From positions 12,366,777 through 12,430,776 of the forward strand of contig CM060856.1 of assembly GCA_030737835.1 (NCBI GenBank): a DNA stretch of 64,000 bases, in the 5' to 3' direction. Position 1 is the first letter of the stretch; every line of letters starts with the position of its first letter. A program made the translations under genes and the position numbers. This stretch comes from Acorus gramineus. Lineage: Eukaryota; Streptophyta; Magnoliopsida; Acorales; Acoraceae. Shown here piece after piece: positions 22,391-34,400 of this stretch. The notes beneath the pieces are model-generated. The model had not been told where the DNA came from. It saw only the letters and a list, made by a program, of their open reading frames with translations, and did no database searches.

Positions 22391-23960
22391 GGCAGGCCAT
22401 AATCCGAGCACATGATTGGATAGCTCCAAAGGTGCGATATTTGATCTTTGAAGGCAAGACAATAAACCTCTGGTTTGATCCATGGATAAATGGAAGAAGG
22501 CTGCAGCAAATCTTGAAACGGGTTTATTATGACTGGGGGGCTCCGCAGGCTTCTTCTGTTGCAGCTTTCATTAAAAATGGTAAATGGGGTAAACCTCAAA
22601 GGAGTTCAGTGGTTCTTGGGCCTGTTTGGGCTGCAATAGAGCAACTAGAAGTTGGGGGACATGGCAATGATATCCTAATTTGGCCTCTGAGTAGAACAGG
22701 TTGCTTGGGACTCACCAACGCCTCGCAGGAAGTGAGGACAAGGACAGATGACTGTCAATGGTCCAAATGATTGTGGCATCTTATTCAAACTCCGAAGCAT
22801 AGTCTCTATGCTTGGCAAGCATTTCATAACAAACTTCCCCCTCTAGTCAGGTTATATAGATGTGGATTGACTCAATCTACAAGCTGCTCCTTGTGTTTGT
22901 CTTTGTCAGGCACAGAGGAGGTGGACCATCTTTTCCTAGGCTGTGTCTACTCAAGATTCATTTGGTCCATCTTATTCCGAGAGCTTACAATTTGAGGCCC
23001 AATCCAAGCCAGTTTGAATCCTTACCCCTTTGGTTGGCCACTCATCTTTCAGATCCTTTTATAAAAGGAAGTGGCACATCTCATCCTCACAACAACCATC
23101 TGGACTTTATAAATTGAGCAAAACAATCAGGTTTTCTCTAACAATCAGAAGTAGAGGCACAAATTGGTTCTCTTGCAGCAAATAAATGATAGTATCAAAT
23201 CAACCACTCACTAAGGGTCTTTCAGATTACCCCATCTCCTGTAGTCAACAAAATTGCCTCTTCATTTGGACTGCAAACTAAAGCGAAAGTCTATATGCTT
23301 CTCACTGTTCTCAGGGAACCACCTCGAGAAGGGTGGTTAAAATTGAACACTGATGGGTCACTTGCTAATGATAGAGGGGGCTATGGTGCTTTGATTCGCA
23401 ATGATAGGGCTGAATATGTAATGGGGATACTTGATCTCCCCTCCATCAATTTACTTGAACTCAAGGCCATAGAGCAAGGTGTTTGGCTAGCAACTGAAGC
23501 AGCAAGAATCTGGAATGAGTCAGATTCCACCACTGTGTTGGCTTGGCTGCTTGGTAAAAGACAAGGTACCCTGGACAGCTATCAGATCTCTTAGAAGCAC
23601 TCATCATGGACTGGCCCAAATGGAAGACTGGTGGAAGGCCACTCACATCTATAAAGAAGGTAATACACCTGCAGACTTATTGGCAGCCTATCAATCCATC
23701 AAAGGAGAAACAAAGGTGCAGCCTAATCAGTTATGGCATGAAATTAGTAATGCAATAGCAGAGGATAAGCTTATGCAAGGTTACTCTCGTATTCGGTAGT
23801 CTACTGTATCTATCTATGCTGTTGTAGCAGAGCAATGTAGGCTCTAGATTGGAAAGCTCTCTCTGTAAACTCCTCATGTCTTAAGCCTATTATCTCTTTT
23901 TTGTAAAGGCTAAAAGAAAATGATCTTATAGAAATACAACATTTTGATTACCCATAAAAA
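22391..23960 (+). mobile_element. 5'-truncated L1-type LINE, zf-RVT and RNase H remnant
   Basis: The 3' third of a plant L1 LINE. An open stretch from about 22,432 has RYLIFEGKTINLWFDPWING, the usual region behind reverse transcriptase. After one in-frame TGA at 22,768 the same frame continues into the zf-RVT zinc motif (CSLCLS...DHLFLGC). An RNase H domain follows at about 23,310-23,770 (LNTDGS, ELKAIEQGV, NESDST, then EGNTPADLLA in another frame). The RNase H part is thus interrupted by at least one frameshift near 23,570. Reverse transcriptase and endonuclease are absent, consistent with the 5' truncation typical of LINE insertion. An A-rich tail ends near 23,960 (CCATAAAAAAAAAAATCC). Flanking target duplications were not found. 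Confidence 0.8.
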
Positions 23961-24179
23961 AAAAAATCCCTACTTATCAACAATAGATACACAATCACCA
24001 TTTAAGAAAATAAATCCAGGGGAAGAATCTTGCTTGTAAATTGAGACATCATGACAATCAGAATAGACCATTTCTCAAGGAGATGAATCAATCACACAAT
24101 AAATGTCAAAAAAATGCGACAACATATGATTGGCTCCCAATTAATTAGGAGGCACAAAATCTAACCACCAATGAGAGTA

Positions 24180-24440
24180 TGGAAAAACTAGAAAGAAAAG
24201 ACTCTTTTGTTACCTAACATTCTTGTTGATCCGGATCAAGTTCAAGAGAGCACGATTACCGAGACGGAGAAGTAGGGGGAGATCTGAACGGAGAAGTTGA
24301 GGGCGATGAAGGCGGCAACACCAAAGAAAATGACCTTGATAGACGGCGAACGCGACCACAGCGAGACACATCCATGGAAGGAGATCGCAACTTCGAACGG
24401 CCACGATTGAATCGATCGAATGTTAGGGTTTCATCAGGTA
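24180..24440 (-). other. possible first exon of an unrecognised minus-strand gene
   Basis: A CG-rich island in AT-rich flanks. On the minus strand an ATG at about 24,375 opens MDVSRCGRVRRLSRSF and runs 39 residues of Ser/Pro/Arg-rich sequence before a stop. A possible donor (CTCG|GTAATC) lies just before that stop. The composition resembles a short mitochondrial targeting leader, as in the small NUCLEAR FUSION DEFECTIVE 6-like proteins, but no second exon was found to the left. A different frame gives a 64-codon open stretch without family features. I cannot tell whether either is translated. Confidence 0.25.
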
Positions 24441-24811
24441 CTTTCGACAGAAATAGCGGGAGACGTAAAATCGTGCAATGGATTTCGCTTAAAGGACTTT
24501 CAATTTTCTATATACCGAAATTGCCCATTGTATTTGGAGATAATGACGAGAAACCAACGGTTTTCAACGGATGTGATCTGTGGACAAAATAGTCCAAATG
24601 AAAACTATCGCGATCACAATATTTCCCCAATATTCATTCAAACCAAAACACAAGCAGAATTCAAAGAAGAAGGACAGCGTTCAATTCGATTCCCACCACC
24701 GAATCCAGATTTACATCAAAAAACTAAAACCCAACCCCTACAAACACAGATCTGCCCCTAAAACAAACAGAAACCCTAAGAAGAACATCAGATCCGGCCA
24801 CGGATCCGGGA

Positions 24812-25126
<315 letters not shown>

Positions 25127-25214
25127 TCAAGAAGATCGGATGATTTTTTCAATTTTTTTGGAGTGGATTTTGAGAGGCTTGGATTGGATGGCTTTATGAG
25201 GAGGATTTGGGGGT

Positions 25215-25221
25215 TATATAT
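25215..25221 (-). promoter_or_regulatory. TATA box of the H4 gene
   Basis: TATATAA on the minus strand, about 95 bp upstream of the H4 ATG, giving room for a short 5' UTR. Confidence 0.6.
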
Positions 25222-25357
25222 GGATGGGGATTTGGGGGTGTGTTTTTTGAAAGGTTGACGCGGGTGTTTTTGGTTTTTTAGAGGGGGTGATCCGTGGCGG
25301 ACTTGTTTTTGACGGTTGGATTTGGGTTGGATGGTTGAGATGGGTTGGTTTGTTTGA

Positions 25358-25373
25358 CGCGGATCGATGACGT
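25358..25373. promoter_or_regulatory. histone octamer (CGCGGATC) and ACGTCA hexamer
   Basis: CGCGGATC at 25,358-25,365 is the conserved octamer of plant histone H3/H4 promoters. TGACGT at 25,368-25,373 (ACGTCA on the minus strand) is the histone hexamer, and a second copy lies at about 25,440. Both lie about 240-320 bp upstream of the H4 ATG, the usual place for S-phase and meristem control. Confidence 0.65.
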
Positions 25374-26516
25374 GGCGAATTTGGGGGGGGTGGCTGTTTG
25401 TTTTTGGGCCTTTTTTTTTTGTGGCGCCTTTCAAATTATTGACGTGCGGGTTTTTGGCTCGATTTTGAACGGGGCCTTTATTTTTCCCGTATTTTTCTTG
25501 GGCTGATTCGTTCAACTAATAAAATAAGGGTGCACATACATTCAGTTCGTTTTAACGGTTTATGTTATTATAATAATATATGTAATTTTATCTTAGTATA
25601 TGATAAAAAAATTTATTATTTTTAACATTTTAAAAAAAATATTAATATATTTCAGTATATATTTTATTTTATGTAATAGTATGCATTTAATTAATAGAAA
25701 ATGTATGATTTAAAAAAAAAAAATCAGTGTAGACTATAATTAAGGTTGTAAAGGGTGTTGGACATATCCTTTTTCAATAAGATGTGAGCGTTGATGCACT
25801 CAGTATATTTACATTCTCGTACACAATAATAATATAGTATATATTACATTATCATAGTGTGTGTGGTCTTTATAGTGTATGTGGTTCTATCACAGTGTAT
25901 AGCATAAAAAAAATTTAACATTTTTTAAATTTAAAAAAAATAATATTGATGCATTGTAATGTATACCCCATTTTATAGAACCGTGCGTATTTTAATCAAA
26001 TAGTGTCTGACTTTTTTAGAAAAGAAAAAAAGAAAAATTAGTGTGGACTGTAACTATGGCTATAATGAGAGCTGAAGGTAATAACATATATAAAATATTT
26101 TTGTTTATGAAAAAAATGGATACTCATTATAAAATACTCATTATAAGAATCAAATAGATATCTTTTTAATCCAGATAGTGAAGTGTGTGTATATTAAACG
26201 GTTTCATAAATAACGATATGACTTCCATGAACCGGTTGCAAAATAGGCCGTGTATATCAGCCGTCCTATTTTGAATTAAAGTGAATGTGAAAGAAGCAAG
26301 GAGTGAGCAATACTAATAATTATCCAAAAGATAAAACACCTAAAAAAATTTCTAAAAATTTTTAAATCCTTGAATCATCACAAACTACTCCTCTGGTTTT
26401 GTTTTCAAAAAATAAAAAATTATGTGACATGTGATATGCATATACATACACCATTGTATTCACTCTCGTAAATATTTTAGTTGAACATATATTTTAAATT
26501 ATATATGTATTATATA
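25374..26516. other. AT-rich intergenic region with two dispersed-repeat copies
   Basis: Two side-by-side copies of the AT-rich family found at 8780 and 18,220: about 25,560-25,780 (GTGTAGACTATAAT... TTGGACATATCC) and 25,830-26,080 (AGTGTATAGCATAAAA... GTGTGGACTGTAACTA). No coding signal. Confidence 0.45.
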
Positions 26517-28151
26517 GAAAAAATGACAAAAAAATCTTTTAAAAAATAAAAATGCTCAAATCAATCACTTTTTAAAATTATACTAAAAATATCTCATTTA
26601 ACAAATTTGGAAACTCAAAAGATTAATTTACCATGTATAGTTAGATTATTTCACATTTCTTAATTTTGTTAAAATATTTTACACCTCTTAAATTTGTGAA
26701 AGTATTTCACACATTCTCATATAGAAATTTTTTTACTCTAAATTATTTGTCATTAGGTAAATTTCGTGAGACATGTGTCATTATAATTTAAGTTTTTCAA
26801 GATGGATTCCCTTAAATGTTGATACTTTTTTAAAAAATGAATATGTGCCAATAAAATCTTAAAAATATGTGAACAAATATTTATAATACTATAATATATT
26901 CTGTTACATTGTAGTGTATCACATATTCAAATTACATATTATAATTATATATATTAAAAAATTATAAATAACATAAGATAAAATATAAAAAACGCACTAT
27001 ATAAAATCAAAATAACAAAACCTCTAAAAAAATTCATACACGAATATATGATCAAGATCTCAAATAATAATAGAGATATTAAAAAAATATTATGAATATT
27101 GTTTCCTTCGCCACAGTTCAAAGATTCACATGGCTAGTTCTTTTTTTTTTCTTTTTTATTTTTTAATGGGCAGAGAGAAAGGGGATTGGTCTACGCCATA
27201 AAGAGAGATATTATTATTTTGTAAGAAAATTAGGTTTTTGATGTGAAATAACCTAACATGGGTTAGAGGTATGTTAAAGATCTAACCACATAGAATGAAG
27301 TTAGTCTTTTTATTTTCTAAATTTGTGAAATGAGATTTTTTTTAGTACAATTTTAAAAAGTAACTAATTTGAGCATTTCTAGCTTAGGTTTTTTAAATAT
27401 ATACCATAAAAAAAATAGGTATTTATTTTTATACCACCATAAATAATGTATTTATTTTTATACCATTAGAATATTTTTTAATGTAAAAATGTGCCCCTCT
27501 TGTATCATTTTTTTTAAAAAAAAAACATTAATTATAGTTAGTTTCTTAACCAAGAAATCAAAATGACAAAAATAACCTCAACATATAATATTTGTCATAA
27601 TATAAAGAATTAAACATAATAACCTAATTAGTTTCATGCTCTTTCTAAATCAATCGTGAGCCATTCAATCTTACCCATTCTTTCTTTTTTTACCAATCAA
27701 GATCTAATTGTCTTTTAAATTTGTCATTTTGTAATATATGTGATTAATTGTTTTTAAAATAATTTTATTTCATTTTTACTAATGTAAATATTAATAATTA
27801 TTATGTTTTTGATAATAAATAGTTTATATAATTAATTTTGATGTTTTTGAATTTTAGATGAAATTTATCATTTTCATGTTAAAATTAATATTTTTTATTT
27901 TTATAAATATTGTATCTGGTAAGGTAAAATATTTTTAAAAATGGGTAATTTGGTCTTTTCTCTAAGACTTTAACGGTTTTAATGAAAATTTGGAGGAAGT
28001 TAATTAGGATGGTAAATACGCATAAGTTCTATATACTTCAACAATATAAAAATAAATAGATTATTTAAAGTGATATAAAATTAAATAGCATATTTTTTAT
28101 GGTATACATGTAAAAAAACCTTCTAGCTTTTAAGAAATTTTTTTGGTCATT
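26517..28151. mobile_element. outer TIR element split by a second insertion
   Basis: The left arm (GAAAAAATGACAAAAAAATC, then AAATGCTCAAATCAATCACT, then ACTAAAAATATCTCATTT at ~26,518-26,610) reappears inverted on the right. That right arm is broken in two by another element: part at ~27,325-27,385 (AAATGAGATT..AGTAC, AGTAACTAATTTGAGCATTT) and the end at ~28,121-28,151 (AAGAAATTTTTTTGGTCATT). The central part is AT-rich without open frames. Class II, superfamily not assigned. Confidence 0.6.
27386..28120. mobile_element. 735 bp TIR element with 9 bp target duplication
   Basis: TTCTAGCTT directly precedes (27,377-27,385) and follows (28,121-28,129) the element: a clean 9 bp duplication as made by Mutator-like transposases. 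The ends are inverted: GGTTTTTTAAATATATACCA on the left against GGTTTTTTTACATGTATACC from the right, with similarity reaching ~80 bp inward (ATAAATAATGTATTTATTTT against AAATAATCTATTTATTTT). Non-coding inside. Confidence 0.78.
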
Positions 28152-28703
28152 TTCCCTATTATATATTGGTCAAATTCATTTACCATGCATGATTAATTAT
28201 AATCTTTGAAGAATCAAATTTATTGTATTTCTATTTGTAGTATCTGTAAATTAAGAAAACAAGAAACCATGAGGTTTCAAATAATTTTTTAATCTCTTCA
28301 ATTTATCATATGCTCAATCCAAACTAGTATCCATTTTGAATTTATAAATATCATAATTCAAATGTTAATATATGCATCTAAATGATTTAGGATAGAACAT
28401 AAATATTAAGATATATAATTCGTATTCGATCGATTGAGAAGCTTAAAAGTGAGGGAATGAGATAGTCAAAAGAAAACAAGAATTTAAAGGCATGATCATT
28501 CATGATGTTCTAATCTAGTATGTTTTTTTTTCTAATGTGATATATAATAAGGTAGAAAAAATATATATATAATATGTAATAATTCATTCGAACCCATACT
28601 TTTTTTTAAAATACGTGAACTTTATTATACAAATATATAAATGTATTTTAATAAATCAAACATGTTGGGGTTGTAAAACTTTTATCCCTACCATTTAGAA
28701 TTT
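28152..28703. other. AT-rich intergenic region
   Basis: No gene or repeat recognised. Confidence 0.4.
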
Positions 28704-29117
28704 TTATTGGATGGGAGACAAATTTTCCTTTTTTAAAAAAAACATGATCGTTTTTAAGAAGCGTTGTTTCAGAGCATTTGGAATGCGAGGTTGTTTTTAT
28801 GAAAAAATTTCGATACATAAAAATGCTTCATTTGTCTTTGTCCTATTTAGATCTGCAAAAGACATCTTGCGTTTTTATCATAAAATTCATTTAAATGCGA
28901 ATCCAAACTGAAATGTTCTCCGTTTGTAACCTCCTCCACCTGCATCCTATCTGTCCACTTATTTCCCATAAAAAAATCATTGGTGACGAGGTTGGAGGTT
29001 GGTTTGGTGGGATCATCATTTTTTTTATTGTTAAATGTAGTCTTAGGATCCATTGGGGGAAGTGTTTGGGGGTGAGTTTTGTTGGCAAACACTGCCAAAT
29101 GCTACCTCCCATCCAAA
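28704..29117. mobile_element. possible small TIR element (MITE)
   Basis: TTGGATGGGAG at about 28,707 faces CTCCCATCCAA at about 29,107. The ~410 bp between lacks a credible gene. Only 11-12 bp of inverted repeat is clear and no target duplication was found. Confidence 0.33.
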
Positions 29118-29298
29118 CAGAAAAATAGCGTTTGCGTTGATGATTAAATGTTAACGTTTGATGAATATTTTTTGGGGTGAGTTTTCAAAGCCTCAAAAAT
29201 ATGATTCTCCACCGCGAGACAGTGTCTCCGACATGGTGTTTTAGGATGCGGTCCTAAACGAACACTTGTATGATAATAAGAGCATCTATCCCCACTTA

Positions 29299-29967
29299 TC
29301 AAATTGTTAAATCCCAACCCAATATTTTTTTTTTGGCTGTAGGTTTGGCAATGTAGAAGAAGGGAGCAGAAAAGAAAGATAAGAGGAGGAGATAGAGAGA
29401 GGAGGAGGAGGGTGGGCGGTGAGCCGGTATCGGTCGGAGGACGTCAGAGAGGTGGCAGAGTAAAAGGAAGAGAGGGAGAGGGAAGAGAGAGAGAGAGAGA
29501 GGAGGTGTGTTACAATAGGACGGAGAGTGCGAGATAGAGCAACGATGTCCTTTGGAAGCGACAACTCCCTCCCTCCTCCTGAACCTCAAGGGCCCAATCT
29601 CTTGAGGCCCATCTACTCCCCTGAGGCCCCAACTTCTTCGGCTTGATTGCGAGCCCTTTCGAGGCCCTCTTGCTACTCTTTATTGCTCTCGAGCTCATTG
29701 ATGCATGCATTCAGTAGCAAGCCATTCACTGGATCGAGGAGGAGAGGGTCGTCCCCTTCCTCAGCTCCAACGAGTCCGACGCGTTCCTCGCGAGGCTCAC
29801 CCTCGATGGAGCCGACGCCGTAGAGGAGATTGGCGGGATGGAGCCAATGTTATTGCCGCCGCCTCTGCTCTGCCCCACCGCCCCCTCTGCCCGCTACCCC
29901 CCCCCCCCCTCTCTCTTCCTCCCTCCTATCTTTTATTTCTTCTCTAGTTTCTCAAATTGTTAGATCC
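29299..29967. other. GC-rich island between 16 bp direct repeats
   Basis: TCAAATTGTTAAATCC (29,299-29,314) and TCAAATTGTTAGATCC (29,952-29,967) bracket a segment far richer in G+C than its flanks. A T-run follows the left repeat. Inside are CT/GA-rich low-complexity DNA, a C-run (about 29,897-29,909) and, on the plus strand at ~29,719-29,850, a coding-like stretch AIHWIEEERVVPFLSSNESD followed by AFLARLTLDGADAVEEIGG, behind a possible acceptor (CATTCAGTAG). I do not recognise the protein. It may be a captured gene fragment or a retrocopied piece; no complete frame exists. Confidence 0.35.
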
Positions 29968-29985
29968 ACAGCTTATTAATAAAAA

Positions 29986-31240
29986 TAATAATAATTCCCG
30001 GACCCCAACTTCACAGGCCACATGAGGTGATATATGTCCAATACCTGTTATACCCCTGTGTGATTATTTTTTTTTTTTTTATCACTGATTCCCACAAAAA
30101 GAGGAGACAATTAGGTTTTAATTTTTTTTCCATATGTGTAACCGATTGTGGGATTTTTATTTTCATTTTTTTTATTCCTTCCTCGTCAATCTTTCTGCTT
30201 GAGGAATCTCCACGGCCCTAATTTCTACTTCGGAGGAATTCAAAGTTTACGGATTTTTTTTTTCGATTTGGATTTTATCTCAATGTGTTTGACATTATTT
30301 GAATCATAATTGAGGTGTGTTTTGCTGATTGTTTTAAGTTTTAAACACGAATTTTTTTATGTATTGAATGTCATTTTTCATAGTTTGATTTGTTTTTGTT
30401 CCTATATCTTAAATGTAACACTCGATACTGTTACATTTTATATATGAATAATTTGTACGATGTTACTGTTACATTGTTGATAATATAAATATTAATTTTT
30501 CATATTTTTATTATTTTTGTTATATTCGTAAATGTAACAGTCAACTACATACATGTATTGATTTAGATTTGTTACATTCATAAATGTAACAGTCAATTAC
30601 ATGTGTCTATTGCTGCAAAATAGATACATTTACACAATATGGTTACATTATAATGTAATAAAATTGTTACATTCACGTACTTTTGTTACATTTAATCATT
30701 TTACTTTTCTCTCTCTATTTTCATAAATAACATTTTTTTAATACAGAGAAAAACCATAATGGAAATCGAAACAAAGCTTCCATGGCTTCCACGATGGTGA
30801 TCCGAAGAGGAGCACTCACATGTTTTTGTTTTTATATTTTGTTTCCACTTCTCAGATACCAGCAACACAGAGAAGGTTTACTTGGGCCATCGACATCTAT
30901 GGAAGGTGATGAAACAAAAAGATCAGCAACAACTTTTGTTTCTCATGGATGTGAAGTAATTGTAAATGAAGGGGAGGAAGAGAAGAAGATGGAGGAGTTC
31001 TTCATGTTGATTCGGAATGTAAAAGCTTTAAATGATATTTTTTTTTATATTGTAAATGGATTTAAGATTCAGAGTCATAATTAAATAGAGAAAATGAAAG
31101 GATTTGGGTTAATGAAGAGCAGATTTATATTTTGTCATTTTATCATTTTTGAAAAGTCAATAAAGTAATTAATGAGATAATGACACCTTATGAAGCTTAT
31201 AAATGAGACTTATATTTTAAGATTTCGAGTATCATGACTC
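29986..31240 (+). mobile_element. Mutator-like element, second family member, 1.25 kb
   Basis: The left end (AATTCCCGGACCCCAACTTC, CACATGAGGTG) and the reverse complement of the right end (GAGTCATGATACTC..., GTCTCATTTATAAGCTTCAT, AAGGTGTCA) both align with the ends of the 2116-6245 element. The right end has mostly C-to-T differences, as expected from decay of methylated DNA. Flanks TAATAAAAA (29,977-29,985) and TAATAACAA (31,241-31,249) match at 8 of 9 bases. Inside are an array of TGTTACA/TGTAACA motifs and a plus-strand open frame (30,782-31,084, beginning MASTMVIRRG), whose ATGGTGATCC matches the start-codon cassette of the larger element. No transposase core. Confidence 0.68.
30410..30700. 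repeat. array of TGTTACA / TGTAACA motifs
   Basis: At least nine occurrences of GTTACATT or its reverse complement AATGTAAC within ~290 bp, several as facing pairs (for example TGTTACATTC..AAATGTAACA near 30,570). It occupies the place held by AGATACA in the larger relative. Confidence 0.75.
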
Positions 31241-31490
31241 TAATAACAAAAAATTAGACGGTGTTTCACAATTTGATAGGTGAGAGAATAAGGAATACAT
31301 GCACCATATATCCCTATGATATAATTATTTAAATGAATCATTATTTTCGCGTAATACACGTCAAAGGTCAAACTCTCTTTTCGTTGACACCATAGCTGGA
31401 TCAAAAAAAGGGTTTCTTTCGCGATAAAACAAAACCCTTAAAAAAAGAATTACAGTTTCGCAAGCAAAAGAACGAAAAGAAGAAATCAGA

Positions 31491-34400
31491 ATGGAAGAAG
31501 AAGCGGTGAAATACGTATGGGAAGGAGCGGTGCCTCTGCAGATACACCTCCACGAATCCGAAGTCACTACCTCCCCTCCTCCTTCTCCCTCCTTCGTAAT
31601 CTCTCTCTCTCTCTTCATGTCTTGTGATTTAAGGATCTAACGCTGCTTTCTTCCTTTTGGTTATGTAATGTCTGTAGATGTAATTCCTTTCGACGGTTTA
31701 TAATAATTGTTGCAGTTCGCGCATTGGGGTTTTGTTGATTCTTGATTTTGGGTGGAAAATTCGACTGAGTTGTGTTTCTTTCCTCAGATTTGTTGATTTG
31801 TCCTTCAATTTTTTTTTTATTATATGGTGATTTTTCACATTTATATGTTATTGTTTCCTTTAATTATGGATTCAGATACACAGAATACACATGTTTCTGT
31901 GTTTTTACCCATTTTTTTGCTCTTGATGTGTTTATTTTTCTGGTTGTAGGTTTTGGCTCCTCGTGTTGGGTATCTGCCTCTGTTAGTACCTCTTATAAAG
32001 CCCCATTTTCATGGCATGCTTCCTCCCGGAGTTGACACGGTCTGGTTTGACTACAATGGCTTGCCTCTTAAATGGTTTGTTTTGTTCTTGATTCTGTGTT
32101 TTTTTTTTATTGGAGTGATGTTACTGGATCGCGTTATCTCGTTATTTCATTTCTTTGAATAGTGGCTAGTGGTAGAATTGTATAGTACTACAGTGGGAGG
32201 TAGCTTCACCATTAGAAAGCAAATGGGGCCAACCAGAATTAGATGGTAATTGTTTTGCAAGTGTACTTGGGTACCTCAATTCATGAGTTCTGATTTCTTA
32301 GGTTTTGATGATTTCCTGTCACATGGTTTTTTGATAAGTGGCCAGTTAATAAAAAAATGGTTCTTTACGGAAATGTTTTTTTTCTGAGAATGATGCTTAT
32401 TTCATATCATATTTTGAATGTTGTATCTGTTGTCTACATTGACAGTATTTGGTTTTCTTATCAGGGTTTTGGGTGGTTTCTCTTACTAACATAAATCTTA
32501 GTAAGGACTTGTTTGGGTAATAAGGTTGCATGAGTGGGATTTTAAGATTGGCATTCTTATCTATTAGAAGGTCGGTCCTACATGTATGAAGTCCTTTATG
32601 CCTGGCTTGGGTGTAAGAGGGGAATGATCTAGTGGACTTGGGGTTAGTGCTAGCAGTTCTAATGGATCTGAAGTCAGCTGCTTTGTTCATATAACCAAAG
32701 TCTTGCACATGACTCTAGTCCCTTTCTGGCTTTGTCTGAATTTTGCTCTGACAAAGGTCAGTCAGAGCATCTTATTTGTAATCGTATTATCTGTATTAAG
32801 CCTTTTTTTCCTTAACAAAAAAATAAAAATAAATACTCATTGCCATCCTTCTCATTTCTATTTGCACATCTTTTCTATAGCTTCAAATGGCATAAACTAT
32901 GTATTGATATGGTTCTTACTATTACTTCTTATTTATGAAGCCTATATATAGAAGTCTGAGTGTAGATGTTCAGACCATAATCTTGGTCACTTTCATTCTT
33001 GGCTTCTTGGATAGTAGTTGATGTTCAGTTCTCTTCTAGTTACTTATGAAATTGCAATTTGATCCATTTTTATAGGAATATACCGACTGGTGTTCTTTTT
33101 GATCTGTTGTGTATGGAACCAGAAAGGCCTTGGAATTTAACGGTATGAAACTTCACCTCTTTATTGTCTATACGCCTACATATATCTGTAAGGAAATTTT
33201 TCTCTCCTTTCAACTTATCCAATCATTAAACAGATTCAGATAAACATGTACAGCAACGGTTCTGGTAAGTGCCTTTTACAATCACCATTTACCACTTTAC
33301 TGGTGATGGTTATTCCACCCATATTTCATTATTATCTCTTTTTTCTTGTTATGTACCATACTCATCCAATCAAATCCTGTTTTCTTGTTGCTGGAAAAAT
33401 TTGTGAAGGGCATTCTATCTGCTCTGACTCTAGGCTGTTGTCATTGTTGTGTAATAATGTATGGAGAACTATTAACTACTGAACAAATCATATCAAGTAT
33501 CTGCACTTTTTTTTTTAACAATGATATTATCCTTTTCATGTAAATTGCCATAGAAATGAATATAAACCCTATATCAAATATGCATTACATCCTCGTCTAG
33601 ACAAATTCCAAGTATAAGCATTAGATGTTGCTCCTTGTTGCATGAACTTATGCTGTTTTGATGGGTGGAGCTTCATGTTCCTATTTCTACTTCTTGTCTT
33701 TTCCATGGAGCACAATCACCAATTAGAAGTAGCATACAATGCATTATTGGTAAGGCCATTTTACTTTCCTCGTATTGCTAATCAAGGTTTCACAGGTTCA
33801 TTTTAGAGGGTATCCGGGAGAGATTTTGATCCCATGCGAGAGTGAAGACAGTGTCAAGTGGAGCTTTATAAATTCATTGAAAGAGGTTTGGGAATGATTC
33901 TTTCTGATGAATAAAATTATTCATATTATCAAATAATTTCTTCCAATAACTGAGTTCCTGTTTGTCGATTGTCATCCATACTCAGCATGTCTGTTTAATG
34001 TATTTCTTAGTGACTAAATTATTAGTTTTCTATTATGTCATCAGCTGATGTTAATTATGATGTTATATTTTCTGGTTGTTTTGCGGATTGCAGTCCCTCT
34101 GCAGAACGTTCTGATGTTCTGAATTTGCATTATTTTTTTCCTGTGTGATCTTGCTTTTGTTTAGTATCCCTACTGTACCATGTGCATTTGTTTTGAAATT
34201 TGTCAAAATGTTATCTTGTTTGCCTCTGTATGTCTTGTTATTGATTGTAAAATATCGATGAAAGGTACGGAAGAAAATAATGTTTTTAAAGTCAAGGGTG
34301 CTGGCCTCCTCTATGTGAGTTTTGACATCTTAGTTTTTGGGTACTTCATGGGAAAGAGAGAATCTGGTATAACATGTGAAGAATGCAAACAAAAAAAAAA

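Noticed and set aside
30782-31084. 100-codon open frame in the 30 kb element as an independent host gene
   Set aside because: It lies wholly inside the TIR element, has no recognisable domain, and its start matches the cassette of the larger family member. Described as element content only.
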